Part shown: in pieces, positions 48,255-60,314 of the stretch
How the letters are laid out: every line of letters starts with the position of its first letter
How positions within the stretch are numbered: position 1 is the first letter of the stretch
DNA from: Saxidomus purpurata
Lineage: Eukaryota; Mollusca; Bivalvia; Venerida; Veneridae
DNA length: 64,000 nucleotides
Assembly: GCA_022818135.1 (NCBI GenBank)
Contig: JAFMSR010000015.1
Coordinates: 765,316 to 829,315, forward strand
Direction of reading: 5' to 3'
The notes under the pieces: model-generated
Databases searched by the model: none
Told to the model about the DNA's origin: nothing
The model's input: only the letters and a program-made list of their open reading frames with translations
Position numbers and translations under genes: made by a program

Positions 48255-48581
48255 TTATAATGCCGTATATACGTAACTAAAACAAATAATCAAGATCTTT
48301 CTAAAATATCGAAAAAAGCCAGAAATAAGTGAAACAGAACTTGTACCCTTCTGTAGATGAGTGTTGACACTACAACAACAACAGTCAGATGAAAACTGTG
48401 ATTCTAGTCTCGGTCTATTCTTCTTCTTTGTAGATGAGCCGGCGAAAAGTTTTGAATTACTGTTATATTTTGTTTTTCTGTATCTATTTGTAGAGATTTC
48501 CTGGCGTATTATAGAGGTTGGTTTATTTTCGGGACCGGCTAACTTTCCAGATTTACTATATATCTGCACAGCCAACAGCCA
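48255..48581 (-). CDS. Candidate terminal exon, polar basic product
   Basis: On the minus strand TTTTTGAGAACTTTTAG precedes 108 open codons to TAA. The first 80 are polar and basic (WLLAVQIYSKSGKLAGPENK, SIIRQEISTNRYRKTKYN, SSTKKKNRPRLESQFSSD, a CCCC run, NTHLQKG) and look like a disordered region. The end is hydrophobic. It starts in phase 0, matching the phase-0 end of the 49.5 kb exon, so the two could form a small two-exon gene beginning at the 49.5 kb ATG. One or two open runs of this length are expected by chance. Confidence 0.27.
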   Translation of the reverse strand, partial: WLLAVQIYSKSGKLAGPENKPTSIIRQEISTNRYRKTKYNSNSKLFAGSSTKKKNRPRLESQFSSDCCCCSVNTHLQKGTSSVSLISGFFRYFRKILIICFSYVYTAL

Positions 48582-49469
48582 CTAAAAGTTCTCAAAAATG
48601 CCATCATTGGGAAACAGTGTAAAATATATAAGACTGTCTGTATGTGAGATAAGTCATGTTAACCCATTTTACCTAATTTTTTACAGTGGGATCTTCTGAC
48701 TTTTCTTTAAATAGGGATGATTTGCTTAATTGTGATCCAAAGGACTGTGATCTGCTTCGGAGTGTGTGTGGTGTTTTAAAAAACATAGCACGGCCGTGAT
48801 TAGTTAAAGCCATTCCTTTTTTCCTTATTTGATACAAGACGTCGACGCTGTATGTGAAGCATATACAAAAAGACCGGGAACCAGTGGAAAATAAAATACA
48901 GTCACACGTTAAACTCTTCTAAGAACTACGCACCATTCCGAATACAGAGGTCTTTCATTGTATAAAATTCTAGTTGACGGATTAACTGTCGGCTTCTAGT
49001 GAATAATTTCCTTCAATGCCGATCGCACGAACTGTCTTCCATTAAAATAGATCTATAGAAAGTTTTGAGAATCCCGCAGCACTCGAGAAATGTTTGTTTT
49101 CGGAGAAAAGATTAGCAAGATAAGATATACACTTGAACATTTTAAATTAGACATGTCATAAACAAGACAATTTACGGCGACCTTGGGGTGTATGGCCGTG
49201 ACAACTGACACGGCACTATAATACATCAATATCAGGTAACTAACAAAGTATCTGTTCTATAAAAAATAGCGAAAATAAACGTGTAATTTGTAACAAATAA
49301 TGATTATAGCACGTTTTTCACGTGATTTTTTTGTATGTTAGAACATGTACGTTTCAAATTAAGCTAATTCTTATTGTCACCAGTCATTGTTATTGTTTTG
49401 TTAAAAGTCAGCTCCACCCCCACATGCAACAAAAGTATATTTTATCTGTCTAGTGAAAAAACAACTAAC
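48582..49469. other. Probable intron or spacer
   Basis: Lies between two minus-strand candidate exons. No other exon or repeat is seen. Confidence 0.45.
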
Positions 49470-49568
49470 CTTCTGATGCTGTACTAATTCCACACTAACT
49501 ACGTCGTGTGTATCTTGAATATCTAATTGTTGCCTCGAAATATCTGATAACGTATCCATTTTTAATTC
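49470..49568 (-). CDS. Candidate exon with possible start codon
   Basis: On the minus strand an excellent acceptor (TTTCTCCCTTTTTTCCAG) and a good donor (AAG then GTTAGTTG) enclose 33 open codons in phase 0 at both ends: ELKMDTLSDISRQQLDIQDT then HDVVSVELVQHQK. The charged, helix-prone composition is unlike chance AT-rich frames. The internal ATG sits in a strong context (AAAATGG), so this may be the first coding exon. It can be joined in phase to the 48.4, 26.0 or 11.9 kb exons. As it has no signal peptide, it is either internal in the membrane-protein gene or the start of a different gene. Confidence 0.48.
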
Positions 49569-51121
49569 CTGGAAAAAAGGGAGAAAAGGTCAAACAACAG
49601 TTAACATCATTTCAGAATATCAAATGAGACCCAATGAATGAAAACAAACTATCTTGAGGCCAAAACAATGTGCGTTCGACTTTCAAAATCGTTTTTATAA
49701 GAAAATGACCAAAAAAGAAAAAACATTCAAGCGTTTTAGAACAAAAAAAAAGCAAAAAAAAAAAAAAAAGATACACCAAACCAGTCCATCGACCGACTTT
49801 AATTTTTTTACAAGGAGACCCGAAACACACTTTTTTGGCCTTAAAATTTGGGTTTTGCGGCCAGAATAAATAATCAGTGCAAATCTGGTTTTACGGTTCA
49901 TTTTAAGTCGAGATATAATAATATCCTATATGTTTATCAAAATGTTTGCTCTGTTCTGTTGTGTTCTGAAACATAAAATTATACATTATAAACATTTACT
50001 TTAACTTTCCTTTGCTCAAAATATCATGTTGGGCAAATGTAGTGTTTGCATAATGTTGAAAGCATGTACATTGTAGGACAGACGTACGGACGGACGGACG
50101 GACTGACTGAAAATGTGTTACTAAAGTTGTCGGGAAACCACATACATGTATAAACTATACAGTCACATTAATCAAGACATGTATTATCAATTAAATTCAA
50201 TCTGATTTATTCGTACATGGAACAAGTCCAACGTTTTATTCAACACTAACGTAATCACATCCACGCTTGCTGAACGTTTTGTCCCTGGTTATAATGTGCA
50301 CGTTGACCTATGAGGTATGTTCTATTATGATGATATTAATTAACTTTACAGACAATAGCGTGATAAAAATACGTATAAATCATCGATCGACGAGAATCTT
50401 TTGATCTCGCCGACATACGTACATGTTTTTGATCAGTGTCGATATTAGTAGGTATCAACGAGCAATGTTATATACATTATGTATGATTTAGCCCATACAA
50501 AAACAACAGATCAGTTGTTTTCTTTAAAAACATATAAATTAGCCATTGGTAAATGTTTTTCTCTATCTAAATGCCCCAGCATAGAAACACAATTAATGAA
50601 ACTGTGTAAATGATTATTTCACTGTACTCTTAATTTTGTTTAACTGAATAGTCACGAGACATTGGTCCGGCAGATTAACGTGCAGGGATCATTAAATGTC
50701 TCTATAACTGCATTAGTGAACTCGCCAACGGTAATGAAATTATAAAAGTAGTGCATGGATGAACACTTTTTTGAATGTTTATATATTTAAGGTGATGTTT
50801 GATGTTTTAAGACAGGCTCATGGCCTTATACTGTGAAAAGTATCGAACATTTCCACTTGTTTGGTAAATGGTATGGGGAGAGTCAGATGTACGTGTATGA
50901 ATCTTTGAAACCAGGAGCTTGTTGGTTTACATATGAGCCCGTCGGCCCTTACAACTGGCACGTAGTTAATATATACCATGAGGTTACTTGATGAACGTTG
51001 AAGGCAAGTAGCGGTAGGATGAATGTGAGCATGTGGGTCTCTTGCATGTTTTTCCCGCCAATACTGCGTGCGCACCTTACTAAATACTAAATAATATTGT
51101 CACTCTCCCGAAGACGGACCT
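49569..51121. other. Stretch without a firm gene
   Basis: A (GGAC)n run lies near 50085-50105. On the minus strand an ATG-initiated 85-codon frame (50818-51075) has good composition but no splice context. Its sequence resembles the GC-richer style of interspersed repeats, so I leave it uncalled. The A-rich 49730-49775 block is low complexity. Confidence 0.4.
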
Positions 51122-51636
51122 TTAACGTTTCGGATTTAGTTTGCGGTACGGATAACGTTTCGGACTTAATTAACGGTACGGATAACGTTTCGGACTTAAT
51201 TAACGGTACGGATATCGTTTCGGACTTAATTAATGGTACGGATAACGTTTCGGGCTTAATTAACTGTACGGATAACGTTTCGGATTTAATTAACAGTTAC
51301 GGATAACGTTTCGGACGTAATTAACGGTACGGATATCGTTTCGGGCTTAATTAACGTACGGATAACGTTTCGGACTTAATTAACAGTACGGATAACATTT
51401 CGGACTTAATTAACGGTACGGATATCGTTTTGGACTAATTGATAAAAATGGTCAATATGTAGATTGTAATAGCGCAGACAAATTTCTTGAAAAAGGCAGT
51501 ATTGTCGAAAAGTTGAACGAAAGAGATATTTTAAACAGTAAAACAGTTACGTATATCGTTTCGGACTTTATTTACGGTATGGGTATATAGTTTGGGACTT
51601 ATTAATGGTACAGATATCTTTTCGGACTTAATGTTA
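51122..51636. repeat. 30-bp minisatellite with AACGTTTCGGACTTAATTAA core
   Basis: About ten regular units (51122-51437) of ACGGATAACGTTTCGGACTT followed by AATTAACGGT. Then about 105 bp of unrelated sequence, then three or four decayed units (51543-51636). Each unit joins two palindromes, AACGTT and TTAATTAA, and is CpG-rich relative to the surroundings. Confidence 0.93.
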
Positions 51637-53399
51637 CGTTATAGTTTCCTTTAATTTGTTAACAATTGCAAGAGGGACTCTTAAAAGCTGTTTCAAATAA
51701 AGAAAGTTGGAAAGCCACCAAGATTACCGTGCAACAAAACATATTTATAAAACCGCTAGGTATCATACAACATAGCACTGTCATCGGATACTCTCATTAT
51801 AATAATTTTTCTTATGCGTAATTTTTATTAAAACGAGTAAATGACAATAATTTGTTTAATTTTAAATAGATTTCAATAAAATGTGTATATCTAATTCAGA
51901 ATATACGCAAATTAACAGCTTGAAATTGTGTCTGTTCAAACGTCAAAATACATTTAAATGTTACTGATCCAGTTAATTGCTTTCTAAACATTTCAACGTC
52001 GTTTCAATAGGTATAATACAGTCGAGTTGCCATTTAGACACAATGACTGGCAATTACTGTTTGAAGTAAACATCTTAACACAATGTGGGGCAATGAGTCT
52101 TGAAGTCTATTAAGATAACGTAATTAACAACAATGTCCATAAAGTGACACTAGATGGCAGTAGCGTGTCATTTGATCAATTTCCGGATTTAGACGAGACA
52201 CAGCGTTTATCATGCTACAGTAAAGACTGAAATTAAAATTTTCTAATGTGCTAACAGAATAAGTAATGTACAAGCAAGCATGGTAGCTACACCTTTACCA
52301 TACATGTATTTACTAATTTAAAGCTATACAACTGTTTAAAAAAAGAGAAATAAAATTCTAAGTACAAACTGAATGTTTAGAAAACATGAAGGAAGTAAGT
52401 TATGCCAGGGTCTACCTTGGTTATGCACAGTCATTTCTTTTATTCGTGGATAAAAAATCAAAATTTAGCTCGCGAAATTGATGAGATATCAATTTATGAA
52501 TGGCCCAATCAGAATCGTTTTTCCATTTTCTCAACAATGTTCAACAGAAATAAGACTCTTGTATACAGTCGTGTAGTTTAGCTAAAAGTTGTTCGTAGAT
52601 TGTAAATCAGTCATTTTATCTCTTACAAATATTGTATAAAATGACCGGCTATAAACCAATCAGTCTTACAACTTCTCTTCTAAGATATCAACAATCGAAA
52701 GGTGCAGTTCTTCAATACAGCTGAATCGTGTTGTTTAAGTTAGCTCACTATGTCCCAGCCGAATTTCATACTAACGTTACACCTACAGATATGAAACGAT
52801 TCTTGACGATCTCGATTGTGGTATTTTTACATTAATTATCTGCTCTGGTGTGCTTGCAAAGTAGACAGAGAATGTTTCTCAGCGGTCAGTAACACATCAC
52901 TGACAGAGTCATTTTCGGCTGCCGGAATCAAAATACTATCCGGCCTGCAGTAACCAAATGGCTTCTAGTATATAGGTTCCTGACACTTGCTTTCCGGTGC
53001 TTTTCAGTCTGCGGCATCTAGATGCTTTCCTGTCTTTATATCACGGTATATTTTAGAAAGAACACACAGAAAGTTACTTCTATCAGCAGTTGTACGGCTG
53101 CATGTACATTCTATGCAAATAAATATGGATGTGTAAACCGGAAGCTGAATACTTTCACATCATCAACACCGTTGATAGCGCAGACGATATATCCCAGTAG
53201 CGTATTTTGTCCATAAATTACTTACTTGCACGGAAACTGTTATCATCACGTTAAATGGTCAATTTAGACTCGGTATAAATCTTATTTCAACATAGCATTG
53301 TTGTAAGTTATATATAAAAAAGACACTCATGCAGAAGTAGATTACACGTCGACTTGGTTAGTTTCACATATCGTGACGGTACTTTGGCTTGCAAAATAC
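51637..53399. other. Non-coding stretch
   Basis: Two micro-exon-like segments on the minus strand (52299-52331 and around 53225) have splice-like borders but are too short to support. No other feature. Confidence 0.45.
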
Positions 53400-53600
53400 G
53401 TATATTATTCGAACATTTGTAAGAGTGGACCTTATTGAATTTCCGTAAAGACGCAGTGTCCCGGGTTCGATCCCTACCATAGCCGTGTCGGTATAGTGTC
53501 CTTAGGCAAGACACAAATAATCCCACATAGCCTCTCTCTCTTTAAAGTTGACTCCATCTAGAATGAGTCTCGAGAGCGATTTATCTAAGTTGTAAAAACT
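53400..53600 (+). mobile_element. tRNA-derived SINE, family B
   Basis: Contains the B-box GGGTTCGATCCC, followed by GGTATAGTGTCCTTAGGCAA and the tail GAATGAGTCTCGAGAGCGAT. The same order of blocks occurs at 56331-56510, and the tail alone occurs inverted at 62483-62552. The A-box part is not recognisable, so this copy may be 5'-truncated or decayed. Confidence 0.65.
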
Positions 53601-53903
53601 TGTTTTGCAATTAAAAATAAATAAATTAGTACAAATAAAAAAAGTTTTCAGAGTTAACCTCTTCAACACTGTTCAAAGCGAAGTTTTTTTCTTCAAATTT
53701 AGGTAGAGTGAAGGGTTTATCAAGCCCCTTCTCAGTATAAATGCAGTAATTTACGAGGTATTCTGTCCAATAATAATAACAGACAATTACCAAGCCAATC
53801 AACTTAAACAAGAAATCATTTAACTGCCACGCAAGATATTTGTCTTATAACATTACTTGATTTAAAACTGCGTGAATTGGAATTTAAATGGCAAAGTTAC
53901 TGA
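53601..53903. other. Non-coding spacer
   Basis: AT-rich, with no exon or repeat beyond the A-rich tail of the SINE. Confidence 0.45.
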
Positions 53904-54272
53904 ATATTTAGATCCACGTTGCATTCAGTGAAGCCCCGAGTAATTTATCACTTACCACGCGAAAAAGCTGTTTCTTCACGCTACCAACTTTATCCAACTC
54001 AAAATGCAATAAACACTTGTTTCCATTTATTCCGTTCTTACACCCGATTAAGCAAACAAAATATTCCGACAGAAAATCCAGACAAGAATCACTCGTTTTG
54101 CCTTGGAGTATCAGCCTCAGTTATAGAGGATTGGTGTATATCCTCGGTTTTATTTGTTACCCTCTTCACTCAAAAGAATTACGCCATGTTCAAACACTCC
54201 ATGTATGAAACATTTAATATTCCGAACACGTATTACCCCGGTGCTGAAATACTGTATGAAAGGTTTTGTTAA
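53904..54272 (+). CDS. Weak 122-codon open frame, unknown product
   Basis: Open from 53904 to a TAA at 54270 with no ATG near its start. The composition is mixed and several CpG-containing codons are used (HLPREKAVSSRYQLYPTQNA, SFCLGVSASVIEDWCISS, MYETFNIPNTYYPGAEIL). It would need an upstream acceptor, and the only one near is TGAATATTTAG, which is weak. Open runs this long number about one by chance in the window. It lies 250 bp before the 54.5 kb candidate exon on the same strand. Confidence 0.2.
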   Translation: MFRSTLHSVKPRVIYHLPREKAVSSRYQLYPTQNAINTCFHLFRSYTRLSKQNIPTENPDKNHSFCLGVSASVIEDWCISSVLFVTLFTQKNYAMFKHSMYETFNIPNTYYPGAEILYERFC

Positions 54273-54527
54273 AATAGTGGGCTAAATTTTCGCGTCCGAT
54301 GTAAACAGTTTTTTATCGGTCTAATATAATAAATCACCTTACAAAGTGTCGCATGCCCTACGAGTACGATCGGTTTCGAATTAATCCATGTATTTGATTG
54401 TACGAATACATTATTTGTATTAAACATTAAATAGATTTAAAATTTTGGTTAGGACAGGTATATATTTGCATGTAAAATAGAAGTTTAGGTTTTGCTACTT
54501 TAATAGGATTTGAAGGTTTCGCGTTGA

Positions 54528-54663
54528 ATGAACTTATGTCATCTAGTGGAAAAAAATCAATGTACGTTATTTCAAAGCATTAGAAAAATCCGGCCAAGTT
54601 TCAGTGTGGTTAAACGTTCAGTGAAATGGATAAAAGAGGAGTACTTAAATACGTTTAATTCAG
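54528..54663 (+). CDS. Candidate first coding exon of a plus-strand gene
   Basis: An ATG immediately after an in-frame TGA opens 45 codons that end in phase 1 at a good donor (TTCAG then GTATGTG). The translation (MNLCHLVEKNQCTLFQSIRK, IRPSFSVVKRSVKWIKEEYL, NTFNS) is basic and protein-like. The next strong acceptor, at 56160, starts an exon in exactly phase 1, forming a Gly codon at the junction with a 1,497-bp GT-AG intron. No family recognised. The ATG context is ordinary. Confidence 0.35.
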
Positions 54664-56160
54664 GTATGTGTTTAAAACTTTAGTTGACTTGTTTGACTTT
54701 TACAAATTTATCTTAGAAGTATTCATGTTTTCTCTCTTAAATAGTGGTCAAGTTGTATTAATGTTGTTATGTTAGTATTTACATCTTTTCATTGATAGAA
54801 TGCAGGTAGTATATTTTAGTTGTCGTAAAAGTGTGTTAATTGTGTTGTGATAATGGATTGTACCGCTGTATTATCCTTAACGAGGTCATACTTTAACCAG
54901 ATCTCATTAATTAATTCAGCGACTGAATATAATTAAGTAAAAAGAAGTATATACACGTGAATGTTCACGGTGTGTGCAGTCTTAAACAGTTTCTTTATCG
55001 CGATACTGAGTTTTGTTTTTGGAAATCTTTACAACTAAAACGGGTAAAGCTTTTATTCTGTCCTTACCTGGCTAGAAAAGAAACTTAGCTTACCTTAACA
55101 TCGGTCAGATATTCCAGTTTATGCAGCTACGTAACATGAAGATATTCACGTACAGTATAGATAAAACACATTAAACACTATTTATATTCACAAGTTGCTC
55201 AACAAAACACAGCTTTATTTCCTTTAAACCTATGTAATCCATTTACTAGTGTCACCCTTGCACACACAGATATCTACAACTTTTTATCAATCTTGTTATC
55301 TCCTATCTTTTTATACCATAACTCATAAATCTAACATTATACGTATCTTTTTCAAATTTGTATATCCCCGATGCTTATTTGGTAATTTCCTTCATTTTTA
55401 TATCCCATAAATGACCGATATATTAAGCACCTGTTTGCATGAATCCTTGCGAAAATTTAGAAGGTGTCCACCGCCTCTATATCCACTTAATTTTCCTCAT
55501 ATAAACAGTAAAGCGAAAAGCAAATTTGAATTCAAAAGGGGCGGAGATATGGTTACGCATGTGTAATATATCACCCCATATTTATCATTCGGTGAATCCT
55601 CGACTCTTAAAGTGTCTATGATATCTTATTTTAAACGTAGACTAACTTTCTGAATCAGTGAACTGCCTTTGAAATCGGCTGAAGCGAGAAAGAACACGAA
55701 GGAAATATGGATAGCTTCTCCACGCGGAACGATCAGTGGCATAAAGAGTGACAAAAATGGATAGTTTGAGAAAACGCACGCCGGACTAATATAACAAATT
55801 AACTTCTTATGTCTTAAAGGTTTAACGTACATGTGTATAGCGTTTTAACTCGTGTTTAACGTCGGTTTAAGGATATAAATAGGCGACTAGACATGGTGTA
55901 CAAGATTAAATAAAACAGGTGTGTGATTTTCATGTATGTAAGTAAACTTTAGCTTATCTTTAATATAAACATTATGTTAAACATGTGTTTCAAATTTTAT
56001 AGATGTCATGGTGTAAGGTACACTTGTCGTATTTCAACCAGCATGGTGTACTGTTTACATAAACTGATTTGGAAAACTGTGACCACACTATCTTGTAGGA
56101 AAATTCGATATCTCTGCGGACACTACTATTCTCAGTCATATTTGTGTTTTCTCCTCTCAG
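54664..56160. other. Probable intron
   Basis: Begins GTATGTG and ends TTTTCTCCTCTCAG. It contains no repeat I can name. A 33-bp minus-strand micro-exon-like segment at 55094-55126 is not called. Confidence 0.35.
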
Positions 56161-56225
56161 GCATTGATGCAGCAACCAGCGCGCTCTTTGAAGCGCATAC
56201 TATATACATGTTGCAAGCTTTCAGG
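56161..56225 (+). CDS. Candidate second exon of the plus-strand gene
   Basis: One of the strongest acceptors in the window (TTTGTGTTTTCTCCTCTCAG) opens a 65-bp segment read in phase 1 as IDAATSALFEAHTIYMLQAF then R, ending at GTAAAT in phase 0. Its composition (A, E, H, T, S) is GC-richer than the flanks. Spliced to the 54.5 kb exon it gives a continuous frame. The next phase-0 candidate is at 61485. The donor is only moderate. Confidence 0.38.
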
Positions 56226-56330
56226 GTAAATAAATGCTATACAGTAAATCATTGGTACAAGAAGGTCCTATTGCATAGTGTAGTCTAGATGGGTTGTAAC
56301 TATGCTGGCTATTCAAATGTATGGATCCAC

Positions 56331-56510
56331 CGTAGCGTAGTGGCAACCCGTTTGTGTCGGGATCTGACGGTCCAAGGGTCCGATCCCCAGCAGTGCCATA
56401 GAGGTATTGTCCATGGGCAAGATACAAGTTAATTTCACTTTTCCCCTGTCTATTTTAGAGGTCGATACTATCTGGAACGAGTTTGGCAATTGAGAAGTAA
56501 CGAATAAACA
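56331..56510 (+). mobile_element. tRNA-derived SINE, family B
   Basis: Begins CCACCGTAGCGTAGTGGCAA (A-box region), has a GGGTCCGATCCCC B-box, then GGTATTGTCCATGGGCAAGA and GATACTATCTGGAACGAGTT. The tail matches the 53.4 kb copy with substitutions. It lies about 100 bp after the candidate exon. Confidence 0.68.
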
Positions 56511-58207
56511 TACTATGATGCACAACTGTCAGAAATTAACAGCGTCGTAACGAGTCGCTCAACATTATATATCTACATGTTTGTGACCTTAACCAGGCCA
56601 AGATATACTTTTGTTAGCAATGTCGCCTCGAAGAAGCATTGAAGTGCAAATTCTGCGATTTTCTATGGAATATTGCCGATAAATTACGACGTTAATAGGA
56701 CAGGACTCAACTAGAACTGTATCTATAGATTTTTTTATATAGAAAAAACGTTTTTATAATCATTTGATTATTCCTTTCATAGAAGGAACACTTAGAATTG
56801 TACAGTAACAACTGATTGGATAGGATATCGCGGAAACTGTTTCACAGTGTTTTGTTACAGTTACATGTTGTCAATATTAAAAGCGCGTGCTTCTGATTGG
56901 ATGAAAAGATTGTAATCAAGTTTCAACCAATCGCGAAACTCTTGTTAACTGTCACAATTTAGTTAGTTGTTACTAAATGCCGTTCTTTTCCGTACCGGCT
57001 ATTATCTTTGCTGCACGCAGCGGTTACTCTCCTTAACATCACAATATTTCTTAAGGTAGTTCACCGGGTATCAGATTGCAATTTGAAATGTTTGCACTCA
57101 AATTGCAGAAATGGTTCGACAACGCGTTTACAGCCAATAAGTTGGAGGATTTTCATTATCATATACATATACAATCTACTACTGCTACAGTTAACGTTTG
57201 ATAAGCCCACACAATACCTTACAGTTAATGCTACTGCCGTTGGGCAAGTCGTTCATATTAAAACATAAACCTGTAGAAATGCCTATATTTGACTAGACTG
57301 TCTTTCATAACTTTCCCAACGTATAGTAGCAATAGCAATAGAAGTTGACTATTTTGTTTGTGTCGATAATATTGTGTTCAAATTTTGCTGTTCAGCGTTT
57401 TCCCCAGTGATTGTCCAGAGCGAAATGGATACAGTCTTCAAACATTAAAAATTAAACGTTATGGTCGTCTCGAAACCATCGGACTTAGCTATTTTATTGT
57501 CTTTAAGCTTCGGTATACAATGTATAGTTCAATAACCTTTATTCATAGTCTAAACGTCGCGTTCACAATGTCCAGCGTTTGTGCATCACTGACCATTAAT
57601 TAGAACAAGATATCCTTTAAGCGCCGAGTCTCATTTTATCGTTACTAGACAAGAAAAGAGACATTTTTGGCATCAATTAAAGCCTTCTTCCTGTCACAAT
57701 ACCACCGGTGATTTATCGAGCCAATCAGCAGTAATATCCTGTGAATTAATACGAATTCCTCCCCTGGACCTATACCACTGTCACGTCACTATGCACCATT
57801 ACTCGTTCCCAACGAAATGAGGAAAGCAGTCGCCGCATGAAGTCACTGCAGGCTTTTCGATCCAACTTAATAGCGCTCTTGTACCCAACAAATCATTGGT
57901 TAATGTACACGTCATTGTGAGTTGTATAATAACATAGATTGCCTATACAATATATTTTGCAAACAACTGACAAAAATATCTATAATTCTAGATGGGCGGC
58001 AGACAATTAGATTACCCAGTGTCACCGCCGGGATTATATAATATGTTTATATAATATATCTTTCTCTTAAGTGACATGCTGGTAAAGCAGAGGGAGCTCG
58101 TCCGTCCGTCCGTCCCTGTATGTTTGCACCTATCTGTTCGTCCGCCGAGACCCGCATTTTTAAAGTAACTGACAATTTGTTTTAACTATGACTAGCTACT
58201 CATATGA
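56511..58207. other. Probable intron with several acceptor-like sites
   Basis: Acceptor-like sites near 57024 and 57510 lead into open runs of 11 and 31 codons. The second, LRYTMYSSITFIHSLNVAFT..., starts in phase 0 and could be an alternative end of the plus-strand gene. Evidence is too thin to call. A (CCGT)n run lies near 58095-58112. Confidence 0.3.
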
Positions 58208-58252
58208 AAGATCAAGATCAAGATCAAGATCAAGATCAAGATCAAGATCAAG
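58208..58252. repeat. (ATCAAG)n microsatellite
   Basis: About seven uninterrupted hexamer units. Confidence 0.97.
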
Positions 58253-58514
58253 TGTGAAGCCTTAAATAGTGATTTTAAAACTTTTGAAAACTTTCGTTTT
58301 TACGACTAGTAACAAGTACAAGGAAGAGAAAGAAGTTCTATTGGTTATTTTCCTACAAATGCGTTTACGTTACGACATACGGCACAATATGACGTCATCA
58401 ACTGAACTCTCTTCAAAATGCTGTTTATTGCATAATTTACTTCCCTTTTTTGATCGACAGATAGATCGATGATGGTGAAAGAAAACATCACAAGAACATT
58501 TTTTTTTGTCTCAG

Positions 58515-58654
58515 CAAATGAAATCTTAAGGAAACCAAAGTTCTCAGTGAAATCAAATCGTATTATCCTCAATAAATCTGTCGAAATTTGCGGAGATGAT
58601 CCGAATGACGCGTCTCAAGTTATTATTTTATACATACTTTATCCGAGGGCTTAA
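58515..58654 (+). CDS. Candidate terminal exon, alternative end
   Basis: A very strong acceptor (CATTTTTTTTTGTCTCAG) is followed by two bases and 45 codons to TAA: NEILRKPKFSVKSNRIILNK, SVEICGDDPNDASQVIILYI, LYPRA. Charged and polar residues make it credible. It begins in phase 1, so it could follow the 54.5 kb exon directly, skipping the 56.2 kb exon, or belong to another transcript. No canonical AATAAA is close; the nearest is near 59335. Confidence 0.25.
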
Positions 58655-60314
58655 AATTAGGTATAAGGGAAATAGATCGTGCCATAAAAATCTATTTAAG
58701 AATTTATTCAGTGTAGCAGAATATACATAATATTTTATTTGTATTCTTAAGTTTCTATCTTATCACAGTTCCCTTCAAGCAATCTCTACTGGAACTAGCT
58801 GCGGGTAACTTGATAAAGGCACGGAAACAACTAAAGTGGGCAGAAATAATGTTTCATCCCATTTTGATAATGGCTTCTTGAAATTGCCTCCCTTGAAACA
58901 AGCTTATCGAGTTAAGAGATCAAAACATGCCTGCTGAAAAATATAGAAGGGCATGGATATGAAAGATTTAGGGGGTTACAAGAACTTTGTACTTATGCAT
59001 CGATTTATATGTCGAAATACTTTGAATATAAACGAATTTCGCAGCAACGTCCAGCATCATTTTACTGTTCAATTAGCTTTATCAGAAATCAAAGGAAAAT
59101 GCACGAGTTACAACGGTCTCAAATGTACTATTAAAGTTCCAGGATCACTTTGAATTACTGACAGGATAATGACAGAACCATGTTCTATTCACTGTATAAA
59201 AATGTTGACATGTGTCTTCTTCATATTTAAGTAGTTCCATCATGAAAAAGAGTTGCCAGAAAGTCTTTCTTATATTTTGCAATATCATCGAAGAAACTAC
59301 TGCGCTATATTCTAACATGAAAAAACAAAGTTAGGAATAAATAAAGGTCATTTCCACCAGTAAGACATCTTTCTAAAAAAATAATATCTACTTGTAATTG
59401 TGCTCCTGGGCCTTTAAACATACATGTTGTTCAAGATATGCTGTATTTATATGTTTGAACGAACAAAGTATTTCTGTCAACATTTACCAACTCTGCATTT
59501 TCAAAGCTCAAATTCAAGTCCATATATAGACCGAAACAAAAAATAAGCAAACACTTCATGCTAGCTTTACTGAGTTAACACGGGATATAAACAGCAACAT
59601 TTCGCGCGAAAGTAACCATACTATATAGATCGATACACAGTTTCCTAATGGCACTTTCGCTAGTAGCCCCACCTACTGAGACATGTTTTATTTAACTTCT
59701 AAGAGATCTTGAATAATAAAATCTTGTATTTTCTGACAATGCTGATTGCGCTAAGATTGCATAATTAAAACTTTACAGGACGTATATTTCTAGATTTTCC
59801 TTTTAACTCGCACATCATCAGTTCGTGAAGTACACAAATCTTTCCTGCACGGAGTTCACGGCAGTTTCTGGTGTGATTGAGGATTGAATTTCAAAGCGTC
59901 TAAATAATACTGATCGGATATAGATATCTCTTACGGCCTTCTAAATAATTAAGTTATGGACTCCTTAAGTTAAGATTAATCACTAAGTACACAGTAAATA
60001 ATTGACTTGCAGGTACTCTAGTTTTAGATACGATAACAAAGTGCAATCTTGCATGTTGTATAAGCAGCTTTATCGGGTACTGGCGTTCACAAGTTACCGA
60101 CAGTTTTCACCTATTTAAGTCGTGCCCTGCATACTTCAAAAATAAGTCTACCGTCTGTGTATTAACTATTCAAAAAGGTGTTTACTGAAAAAATTACTGA
60201 CTGAAAATCGAGAAGTGCAGATCATGACCAAACTGCGCAGATGCAATTGGAAGAAAAGTTTGAATTACTTGAACGACTGACAGGCTAAATTTTAGGTTGA
60301 AACCTGCGACAGCG
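58655..60314. other. Non-coding stretch
   Basis: The 66-codon frame at 58953-59153 has no splice context. No repeat or RNA gene is seen. Confidence 0.45.

Noticed and set aside
50818..51075. 85-codon ATG-initiated minus-strand frame
   Set aside because: No splice context, length within chance, and the sequence style resembles an interspersed repeat.
52299..52331. Minus-strand 11-codon micro-exon (LYSFKLVNTCM)
   Set aside because: The acceptor is good, but the segment is tiny, AT-rich and unsupported by neighbours.
55094..55126. Minus-strand 11-codon micro-exon (LHKLEYLTDVK) with a GTAAGC donor
   Set aside because: Phase-0 borders exist, but segments this short with such borders occur often by chance, and it would lie inside the plus-strand gene's intron.
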